A DNA stretch of 56,105 nucleotides from Sporosarcina sp. (GTDB taxonomy: Bacteria > Bacillota > Bacilli > Bacillales_A > Planococcaceae): NCBI GenBank assembly GCA_029257435.1, contig JARIBI010000005.1, positions 1-56,105 of the forward strand. Direction: 5' to 3'. This document shows, in pieces, positions 32,790 to 41,818 of this stretch (positions are counted from its first letter, which is position 1; each line of letters opens with the position of its first letter). The notes below the pieces were generated by a model. That model did not search any database, had not been told where the DNA came from, and saw nothing but the letters and a program-made list of their open reading frames with translations. Both the position numbers and the translations under genes were made by a program.

Positions 32790-34007
32790 ATGCAGGACAT
32801 TGGGCACTATGCACAATCAATCGTTGATCAGTTTTCTTCCCTATTGAACATCCCAATCAGTATTACAGACAAAAGCGGAGTGATTGTTGGAAGTACAGAT
32901 AATAATCGAATTGGTAGCCTTCACATGGTGACACCAGAAGTCACCAGATCTGGGAAGATAATGTTTTTCACAAAAGAACAAACGCAAGGTCTCGAAAACG
33001 TCTATCCAGGTATTGCTGCCCCTTTAAGATTTCAACAAGAAACCGTAGGTGTGCTTGGGCTGATAGGGGATCCAGCACTCGTAGAACGGTATCTACAATT
33101 TGTACAATCCCATATAGAAATGCTTTTAAAGGAAAACTTCCACTCCAGAACAGTTGTTTCTCAAATGGAAATGATGAGGGAATTCTTTCAACATTTTTTC
33201 AACTATCAGCAAGAAACTGATTTCAATAGACTTCAAAGTTATTTTGAGATGCATGGATTTTCATTGGACATCCCCCGAAGATGTGTTCTGCTAGATCTTC
33301 GTGTTAAAAATGACAAAGTTATGTCGAAACTTGCTACAGGATCTTTCAGTTACATCGAACAAGATCTTTATCAATGCCTGACAAGATTATTCACAGCTAG
33401 CAATTCAGATCTTGTAGCACCATTGTCAAATGGCCAATGGATTATCCTAGTAGCGGATTATTCAGAGGATCCCACACAAATAAGTAAACGATTAGAATAT
33501 GCAGCGAACAAGCTGCAAAGTTTCTTAGAATCACGAGATTTAGAAACTCAATTGAGGTTTTTCTTCAGCACGCCTGTTTCATCTATTGAAGGAATCGTAC
33601 AAACCTTTGACCAAACCAAGAAAGCATTAGAGATTGCGAATAGAAATGACCTACAGCAATCCATCATTTCTGCAGAGGATTGGCAGTTGCTCTCTGCTGG
33701 TTTTATTGGAGAGATATTTTTTACTGCTCAGTGGACAATAGACTGTTACATTGAAAAACTTCTTAACCATGCAAATGGTGCTGTGCTTATCGAATGTTTT
33801 ATTGTTTTTTGCGAAGAACAACTCAATATGAGTCAAGCCGCGAAGAAACTGTATATCCATCGCAATACTCTTTTATATAGATTGCAGCAGCTGCAGCAGA
33901 TTTTATCGATTGATTTACGTTGTTTTCAACAATGCACACTCCTTTATTTAGCTTTGAAGCAGCATCAGACTGCCAAAATACCTGCTGACAAAAGCACACT
34001 TATATAA
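32790..34007 (+). CDS. CdaR/PucR-type transcriptional regulator
   Basis: 405 residues. The N-terminal sensory domain (about 5-130: AQSIVDQFSSLLNIPISITD, GVIVGSTDNNRIGSLH) is the sugar-diacid recognition type, which also binds other carboxylic acids. The C-terminal helix-turn-helix (NMSQAAKKLYIHRNTLLYRL) is the PucR/CdaR type. It is the only plus-strand gene among the catabolic genes and is divergent from their first gene, so it is probably the pathway activator, responding to a diacid intermediate such as aminoadipate or oxoadipate (inference). Start at ATG 32790 or TTG 32781. Confidence 0.9.
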   Translation: MQDIGHYAQSIVDQFSSLLNIPISITDKSGVIVGSTDNNRIGSLHMVTPEVTRSGKIMFFTKEQTQGLENVYPGIAAPLRFQQETVGVLGLIGDPALVERYLQFVQSHIEMLLKENFHSRTVVSQMEMMREFFQHFFNYQQETDFNRLQSYFEMHGFSLDIPRRCVLLDLRVKNDKVMSKLATGSFSYIEQDLYQCLTRLFTASNSDLVAPLSNGQWIILVADYSEDPTQISKRLEYAANKLQSFLESRDLETQLRFFFSTPVSSIEGIVQTFDQTKKALEIANRNDLQQSIISAEDWQLLSAGFIGEIFFTAQWTIDCYIEKLLNHANGAVLIECFIVFCEEQLNMSQAAKKLYIHRNTLLYRLQQLQQILSIDLRCFQQCTLLYLALKQHQTAKIPADKSTLI

Positions 34008-34013
34008 AGAAAG

Positions 34014-34053
34014 AAAAAGCAGAGAGAGATTCGTTCTTCTCCTTCTGCTTTTT
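34014..34053. terminator. Bidirectional terminator
   Basis: AAAAAGCAG-a-GAGA and TTCTC-ctt-CTGCTTTTTT stem between convergent regulator and ABC transporter genes. Confidence 0.82.
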
Positions 34054-34078
34054 TATGTTGGGTTAGAGACCATAGGCT

Positions 34079-34828
34079 TCACTTCGTCATCATTAGAAAT
34101 TGCTTTGTCCGTTCTTCTTTTGGATGATCAAATATCTCTTGAGGTGTCCCTTGTTCGACAATATAACCGTCATCCATAAAGATCACTCGATCCGCCACAT
34201 CTCTAGCGAAATTCATCTCATGCGTGACGATGACCATCGTCATTCCTTCTTCAGCTAACTCTTTGATCACCTGTAACACTTCTCGGACCAATTCAGGATC
34301 CAAAGCTGATGTTGGTTCATCATAAAGCATTACAGTAGGATTGAGAGATAACGCCCTGGCAATCGCAACTCGCTGCTGCTGTCCTCCTGATAATTGGACT
34401 GGATAATGGTCGCTACGATCTCCAAGACCCACCTTATTTAGAAGGGATACAGCTAATTCCTTTGCAGCGGCTGCTTTAACGCCATTAATCGTCATAGGTC
34501 CTTCCATGACGTTTTCTATTGCTGTCTTATTCGGGAACAAGTTGAACGATTGAAACACAAATCCAGTTTTCTTCCTCATTTCCCTAATTTCTTTCTTCCG
34601 TTTACGATCCAATTTCCCACCTGTATGTAATTCATGGGGACCTATTTGAATCAGCCCCTCATTTGGCTCTTCCAAGTAGGTCAGGCAACGCAGGAAAGTC
34701 GATTTGCCGGACCCGCTTGGTCCCATAATCACGACGACTTCACTTTTATCTACAGTTAAATCGACTCCGCGCAAAACGGGATTACTTCCGAACGGTTTCT
34801 TCAGATTTTTCACTTGTATGATTTTCAA
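34079..34828 (-). CDS. Polar amino acid ABC transporter, ATP-binding protein
   Basis: 249 residues: Walker [11 protein letters not shown]-loop [13 protein letters not shown], signature [15 protein letters not shown], Walker [13 protein letters not shown], switch His in VTHEMNFA. The closest groups are the GlnQ/ArtP amino acid importers. With the permease and binding protein upstream it forms an importer, probably for lysine or a related cationic/imino acid given the neighbours. Confidence 0.95.
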   Translation of the reverse strand: MKIIQVKNLKKPFGSNPVLRGVDLTVDKSEVVVIMGPSGSGKSTFLRCLTYLEEPNEGLIQIGPHELHTGGKLDRKRKKEIREMRKKTGFVFQSFNLFPNKTAIENVMEGPMTINGVKAAAAKELAVSLLNKVGLGDRSDHYPVQLSGGQQQRVAIARALSLNPTVMLYDEPTSALDPELVREVLQVIKELAEEGMTMVIVTHEMNFARDVADRVIFMDDGYIVEQGTPQEIFDHPKEERTKQFLMMTK

Positions 34829-34864
34829 AATCCTCTCTCCCTGAACACAGATTTTGTCTAGCTA

Positions 34865-35521
34865 TTACCGCGCTAAATACTTTGAGGAACGCTTTTCCAA
34901 TTTATCAAGCATCGTAGTAAAGAATGTAATGAGAATCCAATAAATTGCTGCCGCAACTAAATAGATCGTTAGTGGCTCGAATGTTTTTGCAATGATTAAA
35001 CTAGACATCTGCAGTAATTCAGTAACGGTGATGACCGATACGAGAGAAGTATCTTTAACAAGAACGATGAATGAGTTGGAAAGTGTCGGAATGGCGATAC
35101 GAAGACTTTGGGGAAGAATGATTCTTCTCATAGCTTGCCCATATGTCATTCCCATTGAAATGGCTGCTTCCATTTGTCCTCTGTCAACAGCGAGTATGGA
35201 GGCTCGGAATGATTCAGAAAGATACGCACCTGCGTTTAGACTTAACGCCATAATTCCAGAAGAGATAGGATCTAGTGAAATTCCGATTTGCGGCAATCCA
35301 TAATAAATAACAAATATTTGTACAAGAAGTGGAGTGCCTCGAATTATAGAAATATACATGCTGGCAATCTCATTTAAGATCTTAACCTTTAAAATTCGGA
35401 TAAGAGCCGTGGAAAAACCAATTACTAATGCAATAACTACGGAAATACAACTTAAAAACAGCGTCATTATCGTTGCTTTTAATAGCGATGGTAATGAGTC
35501 AATTAGTATCGCAGCATCCAC
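34865..35521 (-). CDS. Amino acid ABC transporter, permease
   Basis: About 218 residues, five hydrophobic segments. The EAA loop is clear: GAYLSESFRASILAVDRGQM, then EAAISMGMTYGQAMRRIILP, typical of HisM/GlnP-type permeases. GTG 35521 ten bases after AGGAAGG is the better start; the TTG at 35551 would add residues without a site. Likely a homodimer, as only one permease gene is present. Confidence 0.93.
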   Translation of the reverse strand: MDAAILIDSLPSLLKATIMTLFLSCISVVIALVIGFSTALIRILKVKILNEIASMYISIIRGTPLLVQIFVIYYGLPQIGISLDPISSGIMALSLNAGAYLSESFRASILAVDRGQMEAAISMGMTYGQAMRRIILPQSLRIAIPTLSNSFIVLVKDTSLVSVITVTELLQMSSLIIAKTFEPLTIYLVAAAIYWILITFFTTMLDKLEKRSSKYLAR

Positions 35522-35563
35522 TAATCCACATCCTTCCTGACTTTCTAACAAGTTATAGGACTA

Positions 35564-36718
35564 TTAAGAAAAACCCTGTCCCTTAAAATCAATGTGAATC
35601 CCAAGCTTTTTTAATTCTGCTATAAAAGGATCAAATCTATCTTCGACTATGACTGTTTCAATAGGAACTACACCCGTTTCGAGTATCTTTCTCTCCGCAA
35701 TCCATTTGGCAGCGAGCGCAGCCGGAAGCGCTGTTGTCTTAGCCATCGATGTGATGTTTCGTTCATGGTCATATAAATCAACCATTTCCCATGTTACTTT
35801 CTTATAGTTTCCATCTTTCATTCCGTCCACTTCCACTCGAACAACCGTTACATCTTCACTAGATCCGCCGATCATTTTTGGCGAAAGAATCTTTTCTGAT
35901 AGCTTGACTGGAGTTGTCGTGACCCCATCCACTTCAAACGGTTCTTTATCCAGGAAGCCTAACTCTTCGAGCACTTTCATTTTGGACCAATGGCCAGGAT
36001 AACGAATCGTCTTTTCAGTTAAGTTTTTCACTTTTCCTTTTAGCGTAAATGCAGTGCTGTGGGCATCTGTAATAACAGCCTCACAGTCACCCACGGGATA
36101 AGGGAACGTCAATGACTCCAGACCTGAAAGTGGGGGCAGCTCGACAATCTCGTCCTTTTTAATGGCAAAAGCAGGTTTCGTATATAGCCCTAAAACACTC
36201 TCGAGCCTAAATACGACTTGATACCATAACGGTGGAACCGGCCATCTTGGAATCCCTCCACATATTAAGACCGCGTCATGCGCTTCATCCAGCATTTCTA
36301 TTCCTCGTGCTGCAAGGAAGTTCGTAATGCCCGGCGCCACACCGCATCCAGGAATAATCGTGACCCCCGCTGCTTGTGCTTCGTTGTGTAATTCTAACTT
36401 CTCTTGAAACATGGAACCCACGAGGTCTACCAAATGACATTTAGCCGCAATTGCGCCTTTTACTGCAGGCAAGCTTAACGAATGAGGAAGACACCCGACC
36501 GCAACATCCGCTCCACGAAGTACTTGTATGAAATCATGTTCAGTCGCGAGCGTTGCTGTCTTTCCAAAAACTTTTGGATTATCTGCAATTTCAAGACATT
36601 TGTCGATACTTTCTTGCCTCACATCAACTGCTGTGACCGATTCAATTCCCTCGAACTTCGCCATTTCACTCACGATTGTTGTGCCGATCATTCCAGTCCC
36701 TAAAACGACTATCCGCAT
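35564..36718 (-). CDS. Saccharopine dehydrogenase-family enzyme, lysine 6-dehydrogenase-like
   Basis: 384 residues. RIVVLGTGMIGTTIVSEMAK (NAD), GVTIIPGCGVAPGITNFLA, GGIPRWPVPPLWYQVVFRLE, and TIRYPGHWSKMKVLEELGFL align by eye with Geobacillus lysine 6-dehydrogenase, which oxidises the epsilon-amino group of lysine to 2-aminoadipate semialdehyde/piperideine-6-carboxylate. Other members act on related amino acids, so substrate is inferred. Flanked by amino acid ABC transporter genes and, beyond the binding-protein gene, a semialdehyde-type aldehyde dehydrogenase. Start ATG 36718 after AGGGGTG. Confidence 0.82.
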   Translation of the reverse strand: MRIVVLGTGMIGTTIVSEMAKFEGIESVTAVDVRQESIDKCLEIADNPKVFGKTATLATEHDFIQVLRGADVAVGCLPHSLSLPAVKGAIAAKCHLVDLVGSMFQEKLELHNEAQAAGVTIIPGCGVAPGITNFLAARGIEMLDEAHDAVLICGGIPRWPVPPLWYQVVFRLESVLGLYTKPAFAIKKDEIVELPPLSGLESLTFPYPVGDCEAVITDAHSTAFTLKGKVKNLTEKTIRYPGHWSKMKVLEELGFLDKEPFEVDGVTTTPVKLSEKILSPKMIGGSSEDVTVVRVEVDGMKDGNYKKVTWEMVDLYDHERNITSMAKTTALPAALAAKWIAERKILETGVVPIETVIVEDRFDPFIAELKKLGIHIDFKGQGFS

Positions 36719-36756
36719 ATAAATTTTCACCCCTATCTATTTTTATAAAGAAAAAG

Positions 36757-36794
36757 CCTAGGGTAACCATCAATTTTCATTGGTTCACCCTAGG
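36757..36794 (-). terminator. Intercistronic terminator after the binding protein gene
   Basis: CCTAGGGT-ga-ACC pairs with GGT-t-ACCCTAGG followed by CTTTTTC on the minus strand. It lies inside the transporter operon, which should give more binding protein than permease. Confidence 0.8.
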
Positions 36795-36800
36795 AGTTCA

Positions 36801-37610
36801 TCATATGTCCAGCGGGTCTTTTCCGAACCACTTCTTATAGATTTCCTTATAGGTTCCATCTTCTTTCATCTCTTCTAACGCAATATTCACTTTTTCAACA
36901 AAGCCGTCGTTTCCTTTATTGACCGCCATCCCAATTTCATCTTTATTTAATATGTCACTCGTTACTTTAATCGGTAAACTGTTTTCTTTAATGTTATAGT
37001 TCATCAGCAACTGGTCATTAATGATGACATCCAATCGTTTATTCGTTAAATCCTGGATGTAATCGCCAACCGCTTTATATAATTGCACGTCTGCGCCTTC
37101 AACACTTTTAGCTACTTCTTCAAAGGTAGTTCCGCCGCCGACGCCCACTTTCTTTCCTTTAATGTCAGCAAGTTCAGTAATGTCATCTGTGTCTTCACGA
37201 GTCACTAGAACAGAACCCGTCACAACGTATGGATCTGTGAAGTCCACGCTTTTTTTCCGTTCTTCAGTGACCGTCATCTGTCCAATAATAATATCGAATT
37301 TATCGGCTTTCAGTCCTCCGATTAATCCATCCCATTTCGTTGCGATAAATTCTGCTTCAACGCCCAATCGTTTTGCAATTTCGTTTGAAATATCAACGTC
37401 AAATCCTTGGAACTCGTCCTTGTCGTTCAGAAAGTTAAACGGAGGATATGTCCCTTCAAAAGCCACTTTCATAACTTTAGAATCGGTGATCCGATCCCCT
37501 ACATCCGTCTTAGCTGATTCATCTGACTTGTCCTTACTTTTCCCCCCACACCCTGCAAGTGCAGCTGCTAATACGAGTGAACAAATCGAAATCCATACAA
37601 TTTTTTTCAT
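36801..37610 (-). CDS. Amino acid ABC transporter, substrate-binding lipoprotein
   Basis: About 269 residues from ATG 37610 (GGAGGAG upstream). The lipoprotein signal ends LAAALAGC, then family-3 solute-binding protein: MKVAFEGTYPPFNFLNDKDE, GFDVDISNEIAKRLGVEAEF, WDGLIGGLKADKFDIIIGQM, TEERKKSVDFTDPYV. Captures a polar amino acid outside the membrane for the permease/ATPase of this operon. Ligand probably lysine or an intermediate; motifs do not fix it. Confidence 0.94.
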   Translation of the reverse strand: MKKIVWISICSLVLAAALAGCGGKSKDKSDESAKTDVGDRITDSKVMKVAFEGTYPPFNFLNDKDEFQGFDVDISNEIAKRLGVEAEFIATKWDGLIGGLKADKFDIIIGQMTVTEERKKSVDFTDPYVVTGSVLVTREDTDDITELADIKGKKVGVGGGTTFEEVAKSVEGADVQLYKAVGDYIQDLTNKRLDVIINDQLLMNYNIKENSLPIKVTSDILNKDEIGMAVNKGNDGFVEKVNIALEEMKEDGTYKEIYKKWFGKDPLDI

Positions 37611-37789
37611 AGCTTCTCCTCCAAGTAGGTTATTTACAAACGTGTATACCGATAGAATCGGATCCCCTCCTTTCATTTTCAGCCTGACGATTGTTTGTCC
37701 TGCTCCAGTTAGATACAAGTTTGTTAACTATATGTCCAGTTCATCTGAATGATTCATAACCTATCCTAAGCTGAGTTCAAGAAATTCAA

Positions 37790-37840
37790 AAAGCCGCCAG
37801 CAGTACTGACGGTTAAACCCGGTCAATACTGCTGGCAGCC
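37790..37840 (-). terminator. Terminator of the aminotransferase-aldehyde dehydrogenase unit
   Basis: GC-GCCAGCAGTA-type arms (CCGCCAGCAGTA with TACTGCTGGCAGC) form a long stem followed by GCTTTTT on the minus strand, right after the aldehyde dehydrogenase stop. The ~180 bases up to the binding protein gene hold no other gene. Confidence 0.85.
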
Positions 37841-37854
37841 CCCATTTTTACAAA

Positions 37855-39408
37855 TTAGTAGTTATCGATTTGCGCTCTTTGAAGTTTTCCGCTGTAATCC
37901 ACATAAACGGATTTCCATTCTGTATAGACATCAAGTGCAGCTACACCGGAATCTCTATGTCCATTTCCAGTCCCTTTTGTTCCGCCGAAAGGCAGATGGA
38001 TTTCTGCTCCCGTCGTCCCTGCATTGATGTAAACAATTCCAGTATCCAGGTCCCTCATCGCTTGGAACGCGAGATTGACATTGGAGGTGAATATCGAACT
38101 GGACAATCCGAACTTCACACTATTGTTCACTTCAATCGCTTCTTCCAGGCTCTTTACCGGAATAATTGAAACGACCGGGCCAAATATTTCTTCTTGGGCA
38201 ATTCTCATATCAACCGTCGCATTGGTGAAAATGGTAGGCGCGTAGAAATTCCCAGTAACGAGTCCGCTATCTGTGACCATACTTCCCCCAGCAAGAAGTG
38301 CAGCTCCCTCTTCGAGACCGATTTTCACATACTCATGAATTTTCCCTAAAGAGGAACGATTAATAACCGGGCCTACTTTTACCGTTTCGTCTGCCCCATC
38401 GCCAAGAGACAATTCACCAATTCGCTCTACAAGCTTGTTCTCCAGATCCTCTTTTACATTCTCATGAACGATAATTCGGCTAGTGGCTGTGCATCGCTGG
38501 CCGCTTGTACCAAATGCCCCCCACAAAATGCCGTCAACCGCAAGATCGAGATCCGCATCATCCAATACAATGACAGCATTTTTACCTCCCATTTCTAGAG
38601 AAGTCCGTTTCAAGAGTTCACCCGCACGGGCATTGATGGCACTTCCGACTTCATTTGACCCCGTAAAGGAAATCAAATCGATATCCGGGTGCTCCACCAT
38701 TGCATTCCCTACTTCTCTTCCAGAACCATTCACTAAATTCAGGAGACCTTTCGGCAATCCCGCTTCTTCAAAAATCTTCACGAATTCGTATGCGATAATG
38801 GGTGTTTCAGTTGCAGGTTTCCATACTACTGCATTCCCTGAAACAAGTGCCGGAAACGATTTCCAAGAAGCAATGGCAATCGGGAAATTCCATGGGGTGA
38901 TCAAGCCTGCAACGCCGATTGGAACACGGACACTCATCGCGAATTTGTTGCGCAGTTCAGATGGAACCGTATCTCCAAATAGACGACGGCCTTCTCCTGC
39001 CATGTAATAAGCCATATCAATCGCTTCTTGAACTTCTCCGCGTGCTTCGTCAATCACTTTTCCCATTTCACTAGTCAAAATCTGCGATAATTCTTCTTTC
39101 CGGTCTTTTAATAGGGTTGCAATTGTAAACAAGTATTCCGCACGCTCAGGTGCCGGAACGAGACGCCATTCTTTTTGAGCTTTTTTAGCAGCTTGAACGG
39201 CACGATCCACGTCTTCATCCGTAGACTGCGTGACTTCCCCCAGCACTTTACCGTTCGCTGGATTCAGCACGTCCACAAACTTACCCGAAGATGATTCGCA
39301 CCACTCCCCGTCGATGTAGTTAAGAAGTTTTTTTGTGTCACCGCCTTGAATTGTTTTCGTTCCTTTTTTATTCAGATGAACCACTTGAATCCCTTTTCGA
39401 TTTACCAT
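37855..39408 (-). CDS. Aldehyde dehydrogenase family protein (semialdehyde type)
   Basis: 517 residues. ITPWNFPIAIASWKSFPALV, SFTGSNEVGSAINARAG (NAD), catalytic Glu in LEMGGKNAVIVLDDADLDLA, catalytic Cys in GTSGQRCTATSRIIVH, and FGPVVSIIPVKSLEEAIEV. The C-terminal GTKGTGNGHRDSG is characteristic of the group containing aminoadipate-semialdehyde (ALDH7) dehydrogenases, which oxidise the product of lysine 6-dehydrogenase or pipecolate oxidase. A 25-residue N-terminal extension is present. Co-transcribed with the aminotransferase. Confidence 0.92.
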   Translation of the reverse strand: MVNRKGIQVVHLNKKGTKTIQGGDTKKLLNYIDGEWCESSSGKFVDVLNPANGKVLGEVTQSTDEDVDRAVQAAKKAQKEWRLVPAPERAEYLFTIATLLKDRKEELSQILTSEMGKVIDEARGEVQEAIDMAYYMAGEGRRLFGDTVPSELRNKFAMSVRVPIGVAGLITPWNFPIAIASWKSFPALVSGNAVVWKPATETPIIAYEFVKIFEEAGLPKGLLNLVNGSGREVGNAMVEHPDIDLISFTGSNEVGSAINARAGELLKRTSLEMGGKNAVIVLDDADLDLAVDGILWGAFGTSGQRCTATSRIIVHENVKEDLENKLVERIGELSLGDGADETVKVGPVINRSSLGKIHEYVKIGLEEGAALLAGGSMVTDSGLVTGNFYAPTIFTNATVDMRIAQEEIFGPVVSIIPVKSLEEAIEVNNSVKFGLSSSIFTSNVNLAFQAMRDLDTGIVYINAGTTGAEIHLPFGGTKGTGNGHRDSGVAALDVYTEWKSVYVDYSGKLQRAQIDNY

Positions 39409-39441
39409 AATAAATGCCCCCCTTACTAGTTTACGTAGCTG

Positions 39442-40602
39442 TTACATACTTTCCTGAATGCGATGGATTGCTTCAAATAATCGTGTATTCGGAACCGATA
39501 AAGAGATGCGGAAATACCCCTCTCCACTTGGTCCAAAGGCATTACCAGGCGTTACGATAACTCCTGTTTTCTCTAAAATGTGTGTCACGAATTCGGTAGA
39601 ATTATAGCCGTCAGGAACAGGTGCCCAGACGAAGAAACTTCCTTTTGGCGGGTCAACATTTATCCCGATAGAGGCTAGTCCTTCCAATACAACCGACATT
39701 CTTTCTTCATAGATCCGATTATGCGTTGTCACACTGCTTTGGTCAGCATCTAAAGCGTACGCTGCTGCCTTTTGAATCGGCGTAAATTGTCCGGTATCCG
39801 TATTACTTTTAAGGACGGAAAGTGCTTTGATGATTTCTTTATTGCCTACGACATATCCGATTCTCCAACCCGTCATATTATAGGTTTTCGAAAGTGAACC
39901 GAATTCAACCGTACTGTTTTTCGAACCCTCGACCTGCAGAATGCTTGGCGCAGTATAGTCCGAAAATGTCACCATGTTGTAAGCAGAATCATGAGCGATC
40001 GGGATGCCATGCTCTTTAGAAAACGCGACTGCTTTTTGGAAGAATTCAATGTCAACAGTAGCCGAAGTCGGATTTCCAGGATAATTTAAAAACATCAGTT
40101 TGGAACGCTTGATGACTTCTGGAGGAATTGAACTGAAATCCGGTTCGAAATTATTCTCTTTCAGCAAAGGCATGTCGTAATACTTTCCGTTTGCAAGTAA
40201 CGTTGCCATTCTGTAGACGGGATAGCTCGGGTCAGGGATCAATACCGTATCCCCAGAATCGATCATTGTTGGAATTAGATGAGCAATCCCTTCTTTTGAG
40301 CCGATAAGGGCTAGTACTTCTGTTTCGGGATCGAGCTCTACACCATATTGTCGTAAATAGAAATCAGCAATGGACTGCCTATATTCAAGGCATCCTATGA
40401 AACTGGGATACTTGAAGTTCGCAGGGTCCTGCATCTCTTCTACTAATTTCTCAACAATATGCGGCGGGGTAGGTAAATCAGGATCCCCAATTCCTAAATC
40501 GATTACATCCACTCCCGCCTCAATCATGGCAGCTTTCTTCTTATTGATCTCTGCAAACAAATATGGAGGGATTTGTCCCAAACGATTCGATTGATAGTTC
40601 AA
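39442..40602 (-). CDS. Class I/II aminotransferase (LL-DAP aminotransferase-like)
   Basis: 386 residues. NRLGQIPPYLFAEINKKKAA, DVIDLGIGDPDLPTPPHIVE, PLP region NYPGNPTSATVD, HDSAYNMV and the PLP-lysine in EFGSLSKTYNMTGWRIGYV. Sequence is nearest to the DapL-like group. In this setting it may transaminate 2-aminoadipate to 2-oxoadipate or lysine itself (inference). The start is TTG 40602, four bases after AGGTGG; ATG 40647 adds 15 poorly conserved residues, so it is a second option. Confidence 0.9.
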   Translation of the reverse strand: MNYQSNRLGQIPPYLFAEINKKKAAMIEAGVDVIDLGIGDPDLPTPPHIVEKLVEEMQDPANFKYPSFIGCLEYRQSIADFYLRQYGVELDPETEVLALIGSKEGIAHLIPTMIDSGDTVLIPDPSYPVYRMATLLANGKYYDMPLLKENNFEPDFSSIPPEVIKRSKLMFLNYPGNPTSATVDIEFFQKAVAFSKEHGIPIAHDSAYNMVTFSDYTAPSILQVEGSKNSTVEFGSLSKTYNMTGWRIGYVVGNKEIIKALSVLKSNTDTGQFTPIQKAAAYALDADQSSVTTHNRIYEERMSVVLEGLASIGINVDPPKGSFFVWAPVPDGYNSTEFVTHILEKTGVIVTPGNAFGPSGEGYFRISLSVPNTRLFEAIHRIQESM

Positions 40603-40647
40603 AGAACCACCTGCCTTATCTTTAATCTCAACACTAGATGCCTCCAT

Positions 40648-40871
40648 ATAAAATCTATGAAGTTTTACGGACGAATATGACTAAACGATACTTGTGGATT
40701 CCAAAGGGTAAATGAAACCTAAATCGAAAATGGATATCCGGCAGCTACGGGAATAGTGAAACGTAAAAAAGAATGCGCTTTCGGAGAAGACAAGTTCTTT
40801 ATGCGCGCTATTATAGGTACTGATGAAGATCTATTTTCTGTACACCATGTCGTTCCAGAAGTTTTAAAGAC
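40648..40871 (+). other. Intergenic stretch with a decayed coding remnant
   Basis: About 220 bases without an intact gene. A plus-strand frame at about 40722-40880 reads IENGYPAATGIVKRKKECAF and then RAIIGTDEDLFSVHHVVPEV without a start or ribosome site; it looks protein-like but I cannot identify it. A short MDIRQLRE frame at 40733 resembles the first residues of a LysR regulator, possibly by chance. Confidence 0.3.
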
Positions 40872-40909
40872 AAAAACCACCATCTGCTTTTTGGCGGATG
40901 GTGGTTTTC
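40872..40909 (-). terminator. Terminator of the 40972 NUDIX gene
   Basis: AAAACCACCATC and GATGGTGGTTTT, a 12-bp perfect stem with TTTTTG on the minus strand. Confidence 0.85.
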
Positions 40910-40971
40910 AATAGATAGATGTATAAGAATTCTTCGTTATCCAACTATCCTATTTACTTTTTATATAGATA

Positions 40972-41589
40972 TCAGTCAAAATACACGGGTTCATCACGGT
41001 TGTGTAAGTGTTTGAAAGCGATGTTGATTTGGGATTCAGTATTCCTCGCTATCGATAAAATCGGTAACTCATCTTCAGAGAAAAATTCTACAGCGCTTGT
41101 TTCGATTCCTGTTTCCGGCTTGCCTCCGATGATTTCGCATTGGATAAACAGTTTGTACACGCAGTAAGCGGAAAAGGGATGGGGATGCATTTTTTTATCG
41201 AATACACCAATCATTTTAACTGCCCTTACGTCAAATCCCGACTCTTCTTTGACCTCTTTTACTGCAACTTCGCTTGGCGATAACCCAATGTCGCCCCACC
41301 CGCCCGGCAAAGCCCATTCACCATCTGCTTCCTCTTGAACCATCAAAATCTGATCATCCTTGAAAACCACTGCTCGGATATCTACCTTCGGTGTAGCGTA
41401 ACCTGTTTCATTCGCAAATAATATTTTAATAATCGTTTCATCGATCTCTGTTTGCTGTGCCACCATCTCAACACTAATGTCTCTGATCATTTCAAACCGT
41501 TCTACGTCGTATTTATCTTTTGAATAAGTTAAGCCGGCCTGCGCAATTGCTTGCAACTGTTTTGCCCATTCAAGCCATTTTGGTTCCAT
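40972..41589 (-). CDS. NUDIX hydrolase with N-terminal helical domain
   Basis: 205 residues. Residues 1-60 (EPKWLEWAKQLQAIAQAGLT, DVERFEMIRDISVEMV) are the helical region found in a Bacillales group of ADP-ribose/NDP-sugar-type NUDIX proteins. The box follows: WALPGGWGDIGLSPSEVAVK then EVKEESGFDV, with the REVxEE-type metal glutamates present. Start ATG 41589 after GGAAGGGG; the longer frame lacks a site. Stand-alone gene with its own terminator. Confidence 0.92.
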   Translation of the reverse strand: MEPKWLEWAKQLQAIAQAGLTYSKDKYDVERFEMIRDISVEMVAQQTEIDETIIKILFANETGYATPKVDIRAVVFKDDQILMVQEEADGEWALPGGWGDIGLSPSEVAVKEVKEESGFDVRAVKMIGVFDKKMHPHPFSAYCVYKLFIQCEIIGGKPETGIETSAVEFFSEDELPILSIARNTESQINIAFKHLHNRDEPVYFD

Positions 41590-41818
41590 AACCAGAAATC
41601 CCCTTCCAGTTGTTTTCCTCATTCTACACTAGGAATAATGCAGCGCCAACCAGTATATCCATTTAAACAGACATAAGCTCTTTCATGAACTTAATAGTTG
41701 TTTTAACCTCCTCAGCTATTCTCACATGAGGATGCTAACGAAGAATCTTGCGTCAGGAAGGGTTTTCCAGTGTACATCACGAAACTAATTCATAGAACGA
41801 AGGAAGGAGCTTTTTGAC

